Below, piece by piece: positions 35,642 to 44,827 of a stretch of DNA of 64,000 nucleotides. Source of the stretch: Vibrio sp. JC009 (GTDB lineage Bacteria > Pseudomonadota > Gammaproteobacteria > Enterobacterales > Vibrionaceae); assembly GCF_029016485.1 (NCBI RefSeq), contig NZ_CP092107.1:1736001-1800000 (forward strand). The letters are read 5' to 3'. Each line of letters begins with the position of its first letter. Positions within the stretch are counted from its first letter, which is position 1. Both the position numbers and the translations under genes were made by a program. The notes under the pieces are model-generated. The model was not told where the DNA came from and did no database searches. It saw only the letters and a list, made by a program, of their open reading frames with translations.

Positions 35642-37213
35642 ATGAGCCAGAAAATTGAAGATATCAAAACTGGTTACGACTTGTTCAAACAGCCGGAATA
35701 CACGGAAATGTTTGCCAACAAGCGAAATACCCATGAGGACGCTGTTGATGCTGCAAAGGTAAAAGAGACCTTTGAGTGGACAACAACAGAAGAATACAAA
35801 GAACTTAACTTTGCGCGTAAGCACATTACGATTGACCCGGCAAAAGCGTGTCAGCCATTAGGAGCAGTACTATGCTCAATCGGCTTTGAAAAGACACTGC
35901 CTTATGTACACGGCTCTCAGGGATGTGTTGCTTACTTCAGATCGTACTTTAACCGTCACTTTAAAGAGCCTGTTGCCTGTGTATCAGACTCAATGACGGA
36001 AGATGCAGCGGTATTCGGTGGTCAGGACAACATGTTCTATGGCCTGCAGAACTCCTACGCACTGTATAAGCCTGAAGTTATCGCAATCTCAACCACTTGT
36101 ATGGCAGAAGTTATCGGTGATGACCTTAACGCCTTCACCGGCAACGCAAAAGCAGGTGGGTATATCCCTGAAGATGTTCCTACACCTTATGCGAACACAC
36201 CAAGTTTCGTAGGTAGCCATCTGACTGGCTGGGATAACATGTTTGAAGGCTTCATGGGCTATTTCACCCGTAAGGAGATGGAAGGAAAAGAAGTCGGCAG
36301 TAACGGCAAGATCAACATTGTTCCGGGTTTCGAAACTTACCTTGGTAACTACCGTGTGATTCGTCGTATGCTGGATGAGATGGACGTTGACTATTCATTC
36401 CTGTGTGATCCTTCGGAAGTATTAGATACTCCGGCTGATGGTGAGTACCGCATGTATGCAGGCGGCACACCAATCGATGAAGTTAAAGATGCGCCAAATG
36501 CGAAAACAACGCTGCTTCTTCAGCCAGAACATCTGGTTAAGACTAAGAAGTTTGTTACTAACACATGGAAGCATGACGTTCCTGCGCTAAATATCCCGAT
36601 GGGCCTTGAGTGGACAGATGACCTGGTAATGAAGGTTGCAGAAATCTCAGGTAAAGAGATCCCTGAATCTATCACCAAAGAGCGTGGCCGCTTAGTGGAT
36701 ATGATGACGGACTCACACTCCTGGCTGCACGGCGTGAGCATTTCACTTTACGGTGACCCTGATTATCTGCTGGGTATGTGTAAGTTCCTGATGGAGCTGG
36801 GTTGTGAAATCAAGCATGTACTGTGTAATAACGGTAACAAGCGCTGGCGTAAGAAGATGGAAGCTCTGCTTGCTGAAAGTCCATATGGTGAGAATGCCGA
36901 GGTTCATGCAGGTAAAGACCTGTGGCACTTCCGCTCTCTTGTTCTGACGGACAAGCCTGACCTGATGATTGGTAACTCCTACGGTAAATTTATCGAACGC
37001 GATACCAAAGCAAAAGGTGAAGAGTTTGAGGTTCCGCTAATTCGTATTGGCTTCCCTATTACCGACCGTCACCATCTGCATCGCAGTACGACTCTTGGTT
37101 ATGAAGGTGCAATGTACATTTTGACTACCTTGGTCAATGAAGTACTGGCTAAACGAGATCGTGAGTCTAGCGCTCTGGGTAAAACGGACTTTGGTTTCGA
37201 CCTGGTGCGTTAA
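35642..37213 (+). CDS. nifK: Nitrogenase MoFe protein beta chain
   Basis: Beta subunit of 523 residues. P-cluster ligands occur in KACQPLGAVLCSIGF, VHGSQGCVAYFRS and STTCMAEVIGDD. The C-terminal FGFDLVR is the family ending. GTAGGAG precedes the ATG. An 80-base gap follows nifD. A terminator-like hairpin after the stop separates the structural genes from nifT and nifY. Confidence 0.98.
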   Translation: MSQKIEDIKTGYDLFKQPEYTEMFANKRNTHEDAVDAAKVKETFEWTTTEEYKELNFARKHITIDPAKACQPLGAVLCSIGFEKTLPYVHGSQGCVAYFRSYFNRHFKEPVACVSDSMTEDAAVFGGQDNMFYGLQNSYALYKPEVIAISTTCMAEVIGDDLNAFTGNAKAGGYIPEDVPTPYANTPSFVGSHLTGWDNMFEGFMGYFTRKEMEGKEVGSNGKINIVPGFETYLGNYRVIRRMLDEMDVDYSFLCDPSEVLDTPADGEYRMYAGGTPIDEVKDAPNAKTTLLLQPEHLVKTKKFVTNTWKHDVPALNIPMGLEWTDDLVMKVAEISGKEIPESITKERGRLVDMMTDSHSWLHGVSISLYGDPDYLLGMCKFLMELGCEIKHVLCNNGNKRWRKKMEALLAESPYGENAEVHAGKDLWHFRSLVLTDKPDLMIGNSYGKFIERDTKAKGEEFEVPLIRIGFPITDRHHLHRSTTLGYEGAMYILTTLVNEVLAKRDRESSALGKTDFGFDLVR

Positions 37214-37217
37214 TGGT

Positions 37218-37254
37218 AAAGGGAGGCCGCAAGCGATGCTGTCTCCCTTTTTTC
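37218..37254 (+). terminator. Hairpin with T-run between nifK and nifT
   Basis: AAAGGGAG pairs with CTCCCTTT, followed by TTTC, five bases after the nifK stop. Since nifT and nifY have no obvious promoter of their own, partial read-through would lower their expression relative to nifHDK. Confidence 0.7.
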
Positions 37255-37280
37255 TAGATACGAATTTATAAGGAAACCAT

Positions 37281-37499
37281 ATGGCTAACGTAATGATTCA
37301 GTATACCGAAGAGGGCAAGCTCTCTTTGTACCTGCCCAAGAAAGATCTGGAAGAGTTAATTACCCACTTTCAGTTTGACGAAGACGACAAATGGGGCGGT
37401 GAAGTGCACTTGTCCGGAGGTGCCGTTTATTTTATTGATCCGGTTCCCAAACCCAAGTTGCCGATTACGGTTAGAGCAAAACGCCTGGTAGCGGCTTAA
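37281..37499 (+). CDS. nifT: NifT/FixU family protein
   Basis: A 72-residue protein of the NifT family with the start MANVMIQYTEEGKLSLYLPKKDLEE and the central GGEVHLSGGAVYFIDP. Its biochemical role is unclear in all diazotrophs; it is normally found just after nifK, as here. AAGGA precedes the start. Confidence 0.93.
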   Translation: MANVMIQYTEEGKLSLYLPKKDLEELITHFQFDEDDKWGGEVHLSGGAVYFIDPVPKPKLPITVRAKRLVAA

Positions 37500-37514
37500 T
37501 ATTGGAGGTGATGC

Positions 37515-38168
37515 ATGGATGCAAGAATTTCAGATGAGGCAGCTTTAAGAGTATCAATGGCCTCACGCTCATTACCCAATGTGGATATCAAATCCTTTCT
37601 GGGCCTTCTTATTCAACATCTTGGAGAACCCTTGTCTGAGCAGAAGCTTATGGGAATCTCTCCAAAATCATTTCGTATTCTGGTGTCATCTCTGGACGAT
37701 AGCCTGTCGAAAAAAGAGGTGACACAGGCTCTGGCAATATTAACCAATCAGGAGCTGACTTCAGTGGAAGCACCTCAGGTTATTGATGCTCTGCCTCTCA
37801 GTGGCCCTAAAGCGCGTGTCGCTGTTGCTTCTAACCAGGGAGAGATGCTTAACGGGCACTATGGCTCCTGTTTGCGCGTACTGATTTATGAAGTAAATGG
37901 TAAAAACCATCAGTTAGTGGACGTCCGGGAAGTAGACTCCAGCCTGAAAGGCGAATCCAGAACCGACAATATGCTTAAGCTAATCAGGGACTGCCACATT
38001 GTATTTAGTCTTTCTATTGGTGGACCGGCCGCAGCAAAAGTGACCCGAGCGTATATCCATCCGGTGAAAAAGAAAGAAGCCATGGAGGCTGCAAAAGTGC
38101 TTACAGAGTTAAGTCAGGTCATTGCCACCAACCCACCGCCGTGGCTGCAAAAACTATTGATCGAATAA
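37515..38168 (+). CDS. nifY: Dinitrogenase-binding protein NifY
   Basis: A 217-residue protein: about 95 N-terminal residues of an alpha-helical NifY/NafY-like domain, then a NifX-type cofactor-binding domain (ARVAVASNQGEMLNGHYGSCLRVLIYEV, and FSLSIGGPAAAKVTRAYIHPV). By family it holds apo-dinitrogenase open for FeMo-cofactor insertion. GGAGG precedes the ATG and nifT ends 15 bases upstream. Confidence 0.9.
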   Translation: MDARISDEAALRVSMASRSLPNVDIKSFLGLLIQHLGEPLSEQKLMGISPKSFRILVSSLDDSLSKKEVTQALAILTNQELTSVEAPQVIDALPLSGPKARVAVASNQGEMLNGHYGSCLRVLIYEVNGKNHQLVDVREVDSSLKGESRTDNMLKLIRDCHIVFSLSIGGPAAAKVTRAYIHPVKKKEAMEAAKVLTELSQVIATNPPPWLQKLLIE

Positions 38169-38186
38169 GTTAAGGGGTGAATATTT

Positions 38187-38477
38187 ATGGATACAGCGAC
38201 GAAACCCGTTACCGGTGATTCTGAAATCAGACATATCAGTCAGGTGCTTGAGCCACTTGAAGTGATTGACGAAGAGGTAATGACAAAGATGCGAAGTGCT
38301 TATCCTCATCTGAGATTTACGCTTTGCTTTGAAGATGAGCTAGGAGTGAGGGAACCGTATTCCGAACATAGTTCATTTGACCTGCATCTCGTCTCTGCCC
38401 CAAGAGGCAGTTGCAGTCATTTAACTTTTGATGTCCAGCAGTGTACCGGCCTTGTTATTGCGCTTCACGAAGAGTGA
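38187..38477 (+). CDS. Small nif-associated protein of unknown function
   Basis: A 96-residue acidic protein (HISQVLEPLEVIDEEVMTKMRSAYPHLRFTLCFEDELG...), 18 bases after nifY and before the nifE promoter. I associate it with a conserved small family seen between nifY and nifE in other diazotrophs, but its role is unknown. Cysteines are few and no cofactor motif is evident. Its last codons lie inside the terminator stem that ends the nifH operon. Confidence 0.75.
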   Translation: MDTATKPVTGDSEIRHISQVLEPLEVIDEEVMTKMRSAYPHLRFTLCFEDELGVREPYSEHSSFDLHLVSAPRGSCSHLTFDVQQCTGLVIALHEE

Positions 38478-38486
38478 AGCGTTTTT
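38461..38486 (+). terminator. Terminator of the nifHDKTY operon
   Basis: CGCTTCAC and GTGAAGCG arms with a 5-base loop, then TTTTTC. The left arm overlaps the final codons of the small gene. Confidence 0.88.
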
Positions 38487-38501
38487 CTTTGTCCGTTTTA
38501 T

Positions 38502-38517
38502 TGTCGGCTTTGCGACA
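38502..38517 (+). promoter_or_regulatory. NifA site before nifE
   Basis: TGTCGGCTTTGCGACA (TGT-N10-ACA). The same 16 bases occur before nifU at 44608-44623. Confidence 0.85.
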
Positions 38518-38578
38518 ATTGTGACCCGACAAAATACCTTTCAATATAAAAATCAAATAAAACCAGCAAGTTAGGCTT

Positions 38579-38594
38579 TGGCTCTGTTATTGCA
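38579..38594 (+). promoter_or_regulatory. Sigma-54 promoter of nifE
   Basis: TTGGCTCTGTTATTGCA: GG at 38580-38581, ten bases, GC at 38592-38593. Confidence 0.85.
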
Positions 38595-38630
38595 ATATAA
38601 CAAACAAGAGATTAAGTCGCAGGAGGCGCA

Positions 38631-40061
38631 ATGAAACAATCAGAGATCAGGCTACTTCAGGATGAGCCTGCTTGTGAGCATAACAAGGGTGACAAATCGG
38701 GCTGTGCAAGAGCGACTCCGGGAGCAACAGCCGGGGGCTGTACTTTTGATGGTGCGCAGATAAGCCTGCTGCCCATTGCCGATGTGGGACATATTGTGCA
38801 CGGCCCGATAGGCTGTGCGGGTAACAGCTGGAATAACCGGGGCACAAGAGCAACAGGGAAGAACCTGTTCCGCCTTGGTTTTACAACCGACCTTAATGAG
38901 CAGGACGTGATTATGGGGCGCGCGGAAAAGCGTCTGCTTCATGCTATTAAACAGCTTATTGAAGAGCATCAGCCGCCGGCGGTGTTTGTTTATATGACCT
39001 GTGTTCCTGCCCTTGAAGGCAACGATGTTGATGCTATTTGTGAGCTGGCTCAGGAGCGGTACGGCGTACCTGTCGTTCATGTGGATGCGGCCGGATTCTA
39101 TGGCAATAAAAACTTAGGTAACCGGATTGCCGGTGAAGTGATGGTGAACAAGGTTGTGGGCACGGCAGAGCCGCCGCCTAAACCGGTTATGAAACATGAC
39201 CCGACCAGAAAGGTCAGGGATATTGTGCTTATCGGCGAATACAACATAGCCGGTGAATTTTGGAACGTGTCTCCACTGTTTGAAGAACTTGGATTAAGAG
39301 TGCTTTGTTGTATGTCCGGTGATACCCAGTTCCACCAGATTCAGACCATGCACCGCGCTGAAGCGTCCATGGTGGTCTGCTCAAGGGCCCAGATCAATGT
39401 GGCAAGAAAGCTGGAAGAAAACTGGGGAATTCCCTGGTTTGAAGGCAGTTTCTACGGCATTGACGACACTTCAAGCGCGCTAAGGCAATTTGCTGCGCTG
39501 CTCAACGATGACAAGCTGACTGAGCATACCGAGCAGGTGATCGCTCGTGAAGAGAAACGGGTGAGAGACGCATTAAAACCCTATGCAGAAAAACTCAGTG
39601 GCAAAAAGGCCCTGCTGTATACGGGCGGGGTTAAATCCTGGTCGGTGATCACAGCACTGGCAGAGTTAGGTATAGAAACCGTCGCAACCGGAACCCGTAA
39701 ATCTACGCAGGCAGATAAAAACCGCATTACCGAAATTATGGGAGAAAGCGCCATCATGCTGGATGAGGGCGGAGCAAGGCTGCTTCTGGACACCTATTAC
39801 GAGCACGACGCCGATGTGATGGTGGCTGGTGGCCGGAATATGTACACCGCGCTAAAGGCTCCGGTTCCTTTCCTGCACATTAACCAGGAAAGAGAGCTGC
39901 CCTATGCCGGGTATGACGGCATGATAACGCTGGCAAAAGAGCTTTACAGAACGATTGAAAGCCCGGTCTGGACTGCAGCGCGTAGCAGCGCACCATGGGA
40001 AAAAGCCGTGAACACAACAGAAAAAGACGACGTAACAGTGACGTCTTTTCTGAAAGCATAA
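38631..40061 (+). CDS. nifE: Nitrogenase FeMo-cofactor scaffold NifE
   Basis: A 476-residue NifD-like subunit of the NifEN scaffold on which the NifB product matures to FeMo-cofactor. Conserved cluster-binding Cys are in [11 protein letters not shown] and [15 protein letters not shown], with [10 protein letters not shown] and [24 protein letters not shown] later. CAGGAGG precedes the ATG. It leads the nifENX-ferredoxin-draG-draT-usp unit. Confidence 0.97.
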   Translation: MKQSEIRLLQDEPACEHNKGDKSGCARATPGATAGGCTFDGAQISLLPIADVGHIVHGPIGCAGNSWNNRGTRATGKNLFRLGFTTDLNEQDVIMGRAEKRLLHAIKQLIEEHQPPAVFVYMTCVPALEGNDVDAICELAQERYGVPVVHVDAAGFYGNKNLGNRIAGEVMVNKVVGTAEPPPKPVMKHDPTRKVRDIVLIGEYNIAGEFWNVSPLFEELGLRVLCCMSGDTQFHQIQTMHRAEASMVVCSRAQINVARKLEENWGIPWFEGSFYGIDDTSSALRQFAALLNDDKLTEHTEQVIAREEKRVRDALKPYAEKLSGKKALLYTGGVKSWSVITALAELGIETVATGTRKSTQADKNRITEIMGESAIMLDEGGARLLLDTYYEHDADVMVAGGRNMYTALKAPVPFLHINQERELPYAGYDGMITLAKELYRTIESPVWTAARSSAPWEKAVNTTEKDDVTVTSFLKA

Positions 40062-40071
40062 GGAGTAGAAT

Positions 40072-41439
40072 ATGACGAAGGTTACCAAGAACAACTCACC
40101 GCTTTCTACTCAGCCGCTGAAAACCAGTGCCGCTACCGGCGCTACTGTGGCCAGCCTTGGCTTTCGAAATGCAGTGCCATTAAACCACGGCGCTCAGGGG
40201 TGTGCTGCATTTACCAAGATTTACCTTATTTCTCACTTTCGTGAGGCGATTCCAATTCAGAATACGGCCATTGACCATATCTCAGCAGTAATGGGTGGCG
40301 ATGAAAGTCTGTTTCAGGCTATTGAGCTCTTATGTGAGCGTTATTCACCGGATCTTATCGCGGTAAGTACCACGGGCTTAACAGAGCTGCAGGGAACCGA
40401 CCTTTCTCGGATCATTCTCGATTTCAGAAAGGAAAAGCCGCAGTACAACGCCACCCGTATTGTCAGTATGAACACACCGGATTTTACCGGTTCCATGCAG
40501 TCGGGCTTTGCTCATGCCACTGACAGGGTAGTACGCCAACTGGTTCTTCCTCCGGCAGAGAAAAAGCGTCAGAGAAAGCAGGTCAATGTGCTTTGCTCTG
40601 TCGGTATGACAGCGGCGGATATAGAAACATTAAAACGCTATCTGGATGCCTTTGATCTGGACAGCGTCATCACGCCGGATATCTCTCTGTCTCTGGATGG
40701 TCATATGGGTGATGAGGATTACTCGCCGGTCAGCATGGGGGGAACCTCAGTCTATGAAGTGGAGATGATGTCGGAAAGTGCCATGACCATTGCTATTGGT
40801 GAGTCAATGCTTCCAACAGCTAAGTGGCTGAAAAAGCGCTTTGGCATTCCGTACATCTGCAGCCATATGGGAATGGGCATTGAAAGCTGCGATCAACTGA
40901 TAATGACGCTGGCAGAATTGAGCGGTGCTCCGGTTCCGGGCTGGATTACCCGGGCCAGAAAACGTCTTCAGGACGCAATGGTAGATACACACTTTTTCCT
41001 GACTAATGCAGTGGTATCTTTGGGGCTGGAGCCTGATCTGGCAGTTGGCTATGCAAACCTGCTTAAAAGTACCGGAACGCGGGTTGCCCGTGTTGTTACA
41101 ACCTTGGATACGCCTGAACTCACTAATATAGAAGCAGACGAAATCTTTGTCGGAGACCTTTCTATGCTGACTCCGGCAGGAGAGCATTTATCTGCCGTGA
41201 TCAGCAATACCCATGCTGCTCATATTTGCGAACCGGAAATCCCGGTAGTGCGCGCCGGTTACCCTTGCCATGACCAGTTCGGCAATATGGATGTGTGTCA
41301 GTTTGGCTATGAAGGTAGCAGAGAGCGTTTGTTTGCTCTGGCGAATACGATTTTGCAAAACCATGAGGACGAAGTATTGCCTCATGTGAGCGCCTACCGC
41401 TTTGAAGCGTCAGATGTGACTCAGAAGGAAAGCCTATGA
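40072..41439 (+). CDS. nifN: Nitrogenase FeMo-cofactor scaffold NifN
   Basis: A 455-residue NifK-like partner of NifE. NHGAQGCAAFTKIYLISHFREAIPIQ carries a cluster Cys, followed by STTGLTELQGTD. MNTPDFTGSMQSGFAHA and RAGYPCHDQFG are typical of NifN. It starts ten bases after nifE behind AAGGAG and overlaps nifX by four bases (ATGA). Confidence 0.97.
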   Translation: MTKVTKNNSPLSTQPLKTSAATGATVASLGFRNAVPLNHGAQGCAAFTKIYLISHFREAIPIQNTAIDHISAVMGGDESLFQAIELLCERYSPDLIAVSTTGLTELQGTDLSRIILDFRKEKPQYNATRIVSMNTPDFTGSMQSGFAHATDRVVRQLVLPPAEKKRQRKQVNVLCSVGMTAADIETLKRYLDAFDLDSVITPDISLSLDGHMGDEDYSPVSMGGTSVYEVEMMSESAMTIAIGESMLPTAKWLKKRFGIPYICSHMGMGIESCDQLIMTLAELSGAPVPGWITRARKRLQDAMVDTHFFLTNAVVSLGLEPDLAVGYANLLKSTGTRVARVVTTLDTPELTNIEADEIFVGDLSMLTPAGEHLSAVISNTHAAHICEPEIPVVRAGYPCHDQFGNMDVCQFGYEGSRERLFALANTILQNHEDEVLPHVSAYRFEASDVTQKESL

Positions 41440-41930
41440 TCAGAAGCGAGCGCAAGCTGCATATTGAGCCGGCTCCGGATGAGGAGCAGTTTCAGCTGAA
41501 AGTGGCTTTTGCAACACAGGACAGGCATCACGTTGACCAGCATTTTGGTACCGCAAAAGGCGTGCTTATTTATGGTGTCGGCCTGGAAAAATGGTCTTTG
41601 CTGGAAGCGATAGAGTACCCGGCTATTACTGAGCAGACACACGACAAGCTGCCAGGCCGGATTAGCGATCTGAAAGAGTGCCAGTGCTCAGCTATTTTCT
41701 GCAACGCCTGCGGGGCATCAGCGATACGTCAGTTACTTGGAGAGGATATTAATCCGGTCAAGGTAAGCCAGGGCACGGATATCCATATGCTTCTGGCGGA
41801 AATTCAGTGCGAGATGCGCGGAAAGCCAATGGGCTGGTTGGGAAGAGCGCTGAAATCGGCAGAGAAAAAGTCAAAGGATAAAGATACCACTCAGCAGCGT
41901 CTGAGTGGTCTGATGGATGAAGATTGGTAA
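41436..41930 (+). CDS. nifX: Nitrogenase cofactor carrier NifX
   Basis: A 164-residue NifX protein (KVAFATQDRHHVDQHFGTAKGVLIYGV, then SAIFCNACGASAIRQLLGEDINPVKV). NifX binds NifB-cofactor and the VK-cluster and shuttles them between NifB and NifEN. The Lys-rich C-terminal tail (SAEKKSKDKDTTQQR) is not part of the core fold. It is coupled to nifN by a four-base overlap. Confidence 0.95.
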   Translation: MIRSERKLHIEPAPDEEQFQLKVAFATQDRHHVDQHFGTAKGVLIYGVGLEKWSLLEAIEYPAITEQTHDKLPGRISDLKECQCSAIFCNACGASAIRQLLGEDINPVKVSQGTDIHMLLAEIQCEMRGKPMGWLGRALKSAEKKSKDKDTTQQRLSGLMDEDW

Positions 41931-41948
41931 ATATCAAGGAAAGAAGTA

Positions 41949-42254
41949 ATGAGTAATATTATTGGTTATACAAGAGGCGGTACGCCCTGGGAGCCGAAGT
42001 TTATCAGTGAGCTGGAACAGGAAAACTGTATCGGTTGTGGCCGCTGCTACAAAGTCTGTTCAAGGGACGTGTTTAACCTGGTTGAACGCCAGGCCGTTGA
42101 TGATGACGATGATGATCTGTACGACGACTACGATGATGATGAAGTAATGATGGTGATGGCGGTGGAAAATGAGGCTGACTGCGTGGGTTGCGGTGCCTGC
42201 GCCAAAGTCTGTCCGAAAAACTGCCACAGCTTTGAACCGGCTACGATGCCTTAG
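41949..42254 (+). CDS. fdxB: Nif-specific ferredoxin III (2[4Fe-4S]) with acidic insert
   Basis: A 101-residue ferredoxin with two cluster motifs, CIGCGRCYKVCSRDV and CVGCGACAKVCPKNC, in a NifX-adjacent position, matching nif-specific ferredoxin III. The segment between the motifs holds a run of aspartates at about residues 51-65 (DDDDDDLYDDYDDDE), far more acidic than usual. It may donate electrons to cofactor assembly or nitrogenase. AAGGAAAG precedes the ATG. Confidence 0.92.
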   Translation: MSNIIGYTRGGTPWEPKFISELEQENCIGCGRCYKVCSRDVFNLVERQAVDDDDDDLYDDYDDDEVMMVMAVENEADCVGCGACAKVCPKNCHSFEPATMP

Positions 42255-42274
42255 TCTAGTTTACCGGCTCTGTA

Positions 42275-43174
42275 ATGTCTGATCTGGACAGATCTCTGGG
42301 CGCTCTGGTGGGGTTAGCGGTAGGTGATGCTATCGGTACCACACTGGAGTTTCGCCCGAAAGGCACCTTTAAGCCTCTTACCGATATGGTGGGAGGCGGA
42401 CATTTTTGTCTGAAAAAAGGTTACTGGACAGACGATACCTCAATGGCCCTGTGCCTTGGTCACAGTCTGGCCGAGCTTGGCAGTTTTGATGCCAGAGATC
42501 AGATGGAACGCTACTGCGACTGGCTGGATAATGGCTATATGAGCAGTATTGGTACCTGCTTTGATGTGGGAATTACCGTTTCTTCTGCATTAAGGCGTTT
42601 TCAGAAAACCGGAGAGCCTTTTTCCGGTTCTAAAGCCAGAATGAGTTCCGGAAACGGCTCCATAATGCGACTGGCTCCGGTTCCTATTTTTTACCAGCAG
42701 CAAGTATCTGAGGCTATTCACTATGGGGGTGAAAGCTCCCGGACTACTCATGGTGCCGAATTATGCATTGATGCATGCCGTTACCTTTCAGTGCTGCTTG
42801 TCTCCCTGATAAAGGGAGGAGATAAGCAAGCCTTCAGCCACGCAGGCTACTCGCCACAGACTGAGGAAATAAGCAGCATCAGATATGGCTCTTTCCTGAA
42901 TAAGTCCTATGACGAGTTGACCGGCAGTGGCTATGTTGTGGAAAGCCTTGAGTCTGCTCTCTGGTGTTTTGTAAACACGGATTCTTTTGAAACCTGTGTA
43001 CTGGCTGCTGCAAATCTGGGAAATGATGCAGATACAACCGCAGCGATAGCAGGCCAGTTGGCTGGCGCCTATTACGGACACAGCGGTATCCGCTCTGACT
43101 GGCTGGGTGCGCTGCATAAACACAAAGAGATAGTTGCTCTGGCAAACAGGCTTTATATTCTTTCTCAGGGCTGA
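42275..43174 (+). CDS. draG: ADP-ribosyl-[dinitrogenase reductase] glycohydrolase
   Basis: A 299-residue dinuclear-manganese ADP-ribosylglycohydrolase that removes ADP-ribose from Arg101 of NifH and reactivates it. Metal-binding motifs are GYWTDDTSMALCLG near residue 50 and NLGNDADTTAAIAGQLAGAYYG near residue 250. LEFRPKGTFKPLTDM and the N-terminal GLAVGDAIG are also typical. It lies between the ferredoxin gene and draT within the nifE operon, so it is made together with its target system. Confidence 0.95.
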   Translation: MSDLDRSLGALVGLAVGDAIGTTLEFRPKGTFKPLTDMVGGGHFCLKKGYWTDDTSMALCLGHSLAELGSFDARDQMERYCDWLDNGYMSSIGTCFDVGITVSSALRRFQKTGEPFSGSKARMSSGNGSIMRLAPVPIFYQQQVSEAIHYGGESSRTTHGAELCIDACRYLSVLLVSLIKGGDKQAFSHAGYSPQTEEISSIRYGSFLNKSYDELTGSGYVVESLESALWCFVNTDSFETCVLAAANLGNDADTTAAIAGQLAGAYYGHSGIRSDWLGALHKHKEIVALANRLYILSQG

Positions 43175-43176
43175 AT

Positions 43177-44007
43177 ATGGATAAGCAGTTTTATTCTTTA
43201 AGTGCGGATGAATCCAGATTGCTTCAGGAGATAACACTTCCTCTTAATCACTGCAATGTTCCTTCTCAGGTGCTGGCAAGCCTTGCTTATCAGTGTCAGC
43301 CTATTCCACTAGAAATTGACAGTGTTAATAATTGGCATCCGGCTTTCTTGCATGAACTAAAAGATATTGATAACCCTATAAGCCGGGCGAGGTGCTTTAA
43401 GGAGTTTATGACGGCTCGTTTCTGTTTATCCAGACAAAGTGGCGATTACAGAAACAGTGACGATCCTCCGCCGCGTCCTAAAGTTAACTACCGTCGCCTG
43501 CTGCTTGGCTGGCTATTTGACTCAGACAATGAACAGGGTGCGGCATGGCGAAGCTGGGTGGAATCCCGTTTTGGCCTTTTAACCCGCTTTCATGCTGAAT
43601 CACTGTCAGGCCCTGATAGTCCCGAATACCTCCGTTTCCGTGAGAAGTGCACGCGAGCTACATACAACACTAACGAGCTCTATGATCAGCTGGATCTGCT
43701 GTATTGCTTTTGTCAGCAGGAACTCAGACTGCGGCATCCCGGGGCACTGCATTTAACGCTTTACCGGGGATGTACTGAGATGCCGGGGCATATTATCAAT
43801 GAGCAACCGGTTAAGTTGTTTAATAACCTCAGCTCCTTTACATCAGATGAAGAATCCGCTTTGCGGTTTGGTTCAAAAGTGTTTGCAGTACAGGTTCCTT
43901 TAACAAAAATCGCCTGCTTTGATTCATTACTACCCGGAAGCCTTGAGGGTGAACAGGAGTATATGGTGTTAGGCGGACTTTATTTGGTTAAACAGGTAAA
44001 GATTTGA
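43177..44007 (+). CDS. draT: NAD(+)-dinitrogenase-reductase ADP-D-ribosyltransferase
   Basis: A 276-residue DraT that attaches ADP-ribose from NAD to Arg101 of NifH in response to ammonium or energy loss. The R-S-E type active site is seen as LTLYRGCTEMPGH (Arg), LFNNLSSFTSDEESALRFG (Ser-Thr) and LEGEQEYMVLGGLY (catalytic Glu). PRPKVNYRRLLLGWLFDSDNEQG is a DraT hallmark. It starts two bases after draG; the order draG-draT is the reverse of the draTG order in Rhodospirillum and Azospirillum. Confidence 0.95.
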   Translation: MDKQFYSLSADESRLLQEITLPLNHCNVPSQVLASLAYQCQPIPLEIDSVNNWHPAFLHELKDIDNPISRARCFKEFMTARFCLSRQSGDYRNSDDPPPRPKVNYRRLLLGWLFDSDNEQGAAWRSWVESRFGLLTRFHAESLSGPDSPEYLRFREKCTRATYNTNELYDQLDLLYCFCQQELRLRHPGALHLTLYRGCTEMPGHIINEQPVKLFNNLSSFTSDEESALRFGSKVFAVQVPLTKIACFDSLLPGSLEGEQEYMVLGGLYLVKQVKI

Positions 44008-44106
44008 AATCAATAATGGATATTTGCAACTATACTCATAGTGGGAGCGCATATTATTCATCTGATTTTAGGGCTATATCGGTACCGGAATGTTAAGGAG
44101 GATATT

Positions 44107-44526
44107 ATGAGCTACAAGCACGTATTAGTTGCTATCGACTTATCGGAGCCCAGTGATAAATTAATAGCCAGAGCCGTATCTTTGGCTAAAAACATGGACG
44201 CCAAACTGTCATTTATTACCGTTGACATCATCCATCCGGATGGTGAAATGCGTGATTATGATCAGGCTGAAAACCGGATAATCAGTCGTGAACATGATGA
44301 AATGATGGCTAAACTAACTGAGCTGACAGAGCTTGTTGGCTACCCAGTTGAGAGTAAACTGGTTGTTGACGGCGATGTTGAAGATAAGTTGCTGGAAAAC
44401 GTAGAAAAAATAGGTGCGGACGTATTAATCAGCGGACATCACCATGGCTTCTGGAGCCAGTGGTGGTCTTCCGCCCACAAACTGGTTAGCAAAGCAACAG
44501 TGGATCTATTGTTGATTAGCATCTAG
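44107..44526 (+). CDS. Universal stress protein (UspA family)
   Basis: A 139-residue Usp domain: YKHVLVAIDLSEPSDKLIARAVSLAKNMDAKLSFITVD, and a C-terminal GADVLISGHHHGFWSQWWSSAHKLVSKATVDLLLI. It resembles UspA/UspC rather than the ATP-binding UspFG branch because the Gly-rich loop is altered. The ATG at 44107 follows AAGGAGG. It is 99 bases after draT and ends with a terminator, so it is the last gene of the nifE unit or has its own promoter. A role in nitrogen fixation is not shown. Confidence 0.88.
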   Translation: MSYKHVLVAIDLSEPSDKLIARAVSLAKNMDAKLSFITVDIIHPDGEMRDYDQAENRIISREHDEMMAKLTELTELVGYPVESKLVVDGDVEDKLLENVEKIGADVLISGHHHGFWSQWWSSAHKLVSKATVDLLLISI

Positions 44527-44555
44527 TTATGTTTTACCCGCACGCCAACTAAATA

Positions 44556-44592
44556 TGCCGCCTGATATTAAATATTCAGGCGGTATTTTTTA
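44556..44592 (+). terminator. Terminator after usp
   Basis: CCGCCTGA and TCAGGCGG arms around ten bases, followed by TATTTTTTATT. Confidence 0.88.
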
Positions 44593-44607
44593 TTCCGACA
44601 GTGACAA

Positions 44608-44623
44608 TGTCGGCTTTGCGACA
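44608..44623 (+). promoter_or_regulatory. NifA site before nifU
   Basis: TGTCGGCTTTGCGACA, identical to the site before nifE. Confidence 0.85.
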
Positions 44624-44737
44624 AACATTATTCGCTTTCCGACAAAATCCAAAAATTTGTAGTAGATCACAAAATCAAATCTGAAGTCAAATTTTCAATT
44701 TTCATAAAAATCATAATGTTACATCGGATTATTACAT

Positions 44738-44753
44738 TGGTGTGATGCTTGCA
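44738..44753 (+). promoter_or_regulatory. Sigma-54 promoter of nifU
   Basis: TTGGTGTGATGCTTGCA: GG at 44739-44740, ten bases, GC at 44751-44752, about 130 bases after the NifA site. Confidence 0.85.
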
Positions 44754-44827
44754 ACATAGGAGATATTCAAAGAGAAGAGCAGTGGATAGCTTTTTTCAGA
44801 CAAAAATCAGGCAAGCAAGGAGAGCGT

